64,000 nt of DNA from Ancylobacter novellus (lineage in GTDB: Bacteria; Pseudomonadota; Alphaproteobacteria; Rhizobiales; Methylopilaceae): positions 434,001-498,000 of the forward strand of contig QFPN01000004.1 in NCBI GenBank assembly GCA_003241695.1, read 5' to 3'. The notes below the pieces were generated by a model. The model ran no database searches, was not told the origin of the DNA, and was given only the letters and a program-made list of their open reading frames with translations. The stretch's first letter is position 1; each line of letters begins with the position of its first letter. The position numbers and the translations under genes were made by a program. This document shows positions 62,135 to 64,000 of the stretch, one piece after another.

Positions 62135-62289
62135 GACGTCCTCCCTCGCATCCCTGATCGGACGACCATCCGGCCTCATCGTGGTTGACGAAAGGTAAAG
62201 ACGTACGGATGAGGACCGACCGTCTCCGCGGCGCCGTCAACCTTCCGTTCACCGTGTTTCTTGAGCGCGCCTTTACGTTACCGAAGCGA

Positions 62290-62294
62290 GACTC
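62290..62294. promoter_or_regulatory. GANTC methylation site in the ccrM promoter region
   Basis: GACTC lies 37 bases upstream of the ccrM start. In Caulobacter the ccrM promoter carries GANTC sites whose methylation state shuts the gene off. A CtrA-type TTAA-N7-TTAA box was not found, only weak matches. Confidence 0.4.
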
Positions 62295-62330
62295 TGCGCC
62301 GTCAAATCGTAAACGACGGACGGGTGTTTC

Positions 62331-63464
62331 ATGGCGTATCGGCGGAACGGAGCGGCGCTCGCCCGCTCGACGGAGAGCCCTGCCCTTCCCCTCGACCGGA
62401 TCCTGATCGGCGACTGCATCGCGGAGCTCGAGAAACTGCCGGCGGGTTCGGTCGACCTCGTCTTCGCCGATCCGCCCTACAATCTCCAGCTCCAGGGCGA
62501 TCTGCGCCGGCCGGACCAGAGCCTCGTCGACGCGGTGGACGACGCCTGGGACCAGTTCGAGAGTTTCTCGGCCTACGACGCCTTCACCCGCGCCTGGCTG
62601 CTGCAGGTGCGCCGCGTGCTGAAGCCCACCGGCACGCTCTGGGTCATCGGCAGCTACCACAACATTTTCCGCGTCGGCGCAGCCCTTCAGGACCTCGGCT
62701 ACTGGATCCTGAACGACGTCGTCTGGCGCAAGACCAACCCGATGCCGAACTTCCGAGGCCGCCGCTTCACCAACGCGCATGAAACGCTGATCTGGGCCGC
62801 GCGCGGGGCGGACGCCAAGGGCTACACCTTCAATTACGAGGCGCTGAAGGCCGGCAACGAAGACCTGCAGCCGCGCTCCGACTGGCTGATCCCGATCTGC
62901 TCCGGCGGCGAGCGCCTCAAGGGCGAAGACGGCAAGAAGGCGCATCCGACCCAGAAGCCGGAGGCGCTGCTGGCCCGCGTGCTGCTCGCGGCGTCGAAGC
63001 CCGGCGACGTCGTGCTCGACCCGTTCTTCGGCTCCGGCACCACGGGCGCGGTGGCGAAGCGCCTCGGCCGTCATTTCATCGGCGTCGAGCGCGACCGCGA
63101 TTACGCGGCCTATGCGCAGGCCCGCATCGACGCCGTGGAGCCCGAGGACCATGAGGCCATCGCCCCGGCGCCCGCGAAGCGCGAGGCGGCTCGCGTGGCG
63201 TTCTCGACGGTGGTGGAGCGCGGGCTGGTGAGGCCCGGCGCACGCCTGACCGACGAGCGCGGTCGCTACGAGGCGACCGTGCGCGCCGACGGCACGCTCG
63301 CGCTCGGCAGCGTCGTGGGGTCGATCCACCGCATCGGCGCGATCGCGCAGGGGCGCGAGGCCTGCAACGGCTGGACCTTCTGGCACGTGGCGGAACGAGA
63401 AGGCCTCGTCGTCCTCGACGCCTTCCGCGAGGTCATCCGGCGGGAGGAGCGGGCGGCGGGCTGA
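62331..63464 (+). CDS. ccrM: CcrM-type DNA adenine-N6 methyltransferase (GANTC)
   Basis: This is a 377-residue beta-class methyltransferase with catalytic motif DPPY (47-50) before the AdoMet motif DPFFGSGTTG (Asp230), and the C-terminal RAMA-type extension (residues 285-375) characteristic of CcrM. It methylates the adenine in GANTC and controls cell-cycle gene expression in alphaproteobacteria. A GACTC site lies at 62290-62294 in its own promoter region, as expected for autoregulation. Its 3' end overlaps the convergent MFS gene by 32 bases. Confidence 0.93.
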   Translation: MAYRRNGAALARSTESPALPLDRILIGDCIAELEKLPAGSVDLVFADPPYNLQLQGDLRRPDQSLVDAVDDAWDQFESFSAYDAFTRAWLLQVRRVLKPTGTLWVIGSYHNIFRVGAALQDLGYWILNDVVWRKTNPMPNFRGRRFTNAHETLIWAARGADAKGYTFNYEALKAGNEDLQPRSDWLIPICSGGERLKGEDGKKAHPTQKPEALLARVLLAASKPGDVVLDPFFGSGTTGAVAKRLGRHFIGVERDRDYAAYAQARIDAVEPEDHEAIAPAPAKREAARVAFSTVVERGLVRPGARLTDERGRYEATVRADGTLALGSVVGSIHRIGAIAQGREACNGWTFWHVAEREGLVVLDAFREVIRREERAAG

Positions 63465-64000
63465 TCGCCCGGCGCGCGAACAGCGCGATCGTCGCCGCCG
63501 CGACGACCAGCAGCGCGAAGCCGAAGCGCAGGCCGAAGGCGTCCGACAGGAAGCCGATCGCGGGCGGTCCCATCAGGCCGCCCGAATAGCCCATCGAGGC
63601 CACCATCGCGAGCGCGGCCGAGGGCGCGACGCCGGGCGTCCGCGTCGCCGCGGAGAACAGCGGCGGCACGATGTTGGCGAAGCCGAGGCCCGCCGCGAGC
63701 AGCCCCGCCAGCGCGACCCAGTGGTTCGGCGCGAGCGTCACGACGAGCAGCGCCGCCGCCGCGACCGCGCCCGAGAGCTGCACCGCCCGCGGCGCGCCGA
63801 GCGCATGGACGAAGCGGTCGCCCGCAAGGCGCCCGACCGTCATCGCGGCGGAGAAGACCGCGTAGCCCGCCGCCGCGAGCCCGAGCGGCGCGCCGGCGAC
63901 GTCGCGCAGGAACAGCGCGCTCCACTCCATCATCGCGCCTTCGCAGACGAAGGAGCAGACGGTCAGCAGGCCGAGCAGCAGCACCGCGCGGCTCGGCAGC
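63433..64000 (-). CDS. MFS transporter, C-terminal part (truncated by window edge)
   Basis: The frame runs from the right edge to a stop at 63433, giving about 188 residues and roughly the last six helices of a major-facilitator protein. It includes CEGAMMEWSALFLRDVAGAP and TVGRLAGDRFVHALGAPR as the second motif-A-like loop. The start lies outside the window; the internal GTG at 63984 is not the start. The substrate is unknown. Its 3' end overlaps ccrM by 32 bases in convergent orientation. Confidence 0.85.
   Translation of the reverse strand, partial: LPSRAVLLLGLLTVCSFVCEGAMMEWSALFLRDVAGAPLGLAAAGYAVFSAAMTVGRLAGDRFVHALGAPRAVQLSGAVAAAALLVVTLAPNHWVALAGLLAAGLGFANIVPPLFSAATRTPGVAPSAALAMVASMGYSGGLMGPPAIGFLSDAFGLRFGFALLVVAAATIALFARRAISPPPAPPAG

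Overview
The window looks like chromosomal DNA of a high-GC, methylotrophy-associated alphaproteobacterium of the order Hyphomicrobiales (Methylopila/Hansschlegelia/Methylobacterium-like; the genus is inference). The signs are a CcrM-type GANTC methyltransferase beside rnhB, a formaldehyde-activating-enzyme (Fae) homologue, a short-chain amide/urea import and formamidase operon, urease accessory genes, and strong G/C third positions almost everywhere. No rRNA, tRNA, CRISPR array, IS element or prophage was seen.

Layout. 1-1065: end of a urease operon (ureG, ureD). 1186-6663: a MocR-type regulator, a DUF983 zinc-knuckle membrane protein, a GGDEF-EAL protein and a ketopantoate-reductase-like protein. 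6874-19289: a nitrogen-scavenging locus. A LuxR-type response regulator and an unusual NCS1-transporter/histidine-kinase/receiver fusion are divergent from an amide/urea ABC transporter (binding protein, two permeases, two ATPases), an alpha/beta hydrolase, formamidase and an FmdB-type zinc ribbon. A perfect inverted repeat lies between the two arms. 19308-23593: an RND efflux pair. 23685-28345: a cobalamin-riboswitch-controlled B12 uptake operon.

28689-47581 is the most distinctive part: what appears to be a two-branch C2-sulfonate catabolic region. It holds a tripartite tricarboxylate-type transporter, a SauU-like carrier, a SauS-like acylating aldehyde dehydrogenase, a two-subunit ADP-forming CoA ligase and acetate kinase. 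An IseU-like carrier, IclR regulator and GMC dehydrogenase (IseU/IseR/IseJ-like) follow, then sulfoacetaldehyde acetyltransferase (Xsc) with its own IclR regulator. Sulfoacetate and isethionate would converge on sulfoacetaldehyde, which Xsc splits to sulfite and acetyl phosphate. Acetate kinase could repay the ATP used in sulfoacetate activation. Related IclR-type palindromes sit upstream of the carrier and the dehydrogenase.

47763-64000 is mostly housekeeping: a hydroxyacid dehydrogenase, DegP-type protease, serB, miaA, two cytochromes b561, a stand-alone RibD-C reductase, carbonic anhydrase, a Fae homologue lacking the usual histidine, moaB, an orphan barstar, a glycosyltransferase, a PA0069-type radical SAM protein, an AT-rich islet with a tiny membrane protein, a VOC protein, rnhB, ccrM and a truncated MFS gene. 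Several palindromic interspersed repeats (12735, 15795, 39434, 43981, 47602) lie between genes. Functions are assigned from family resemblance and context only; no database search was run.
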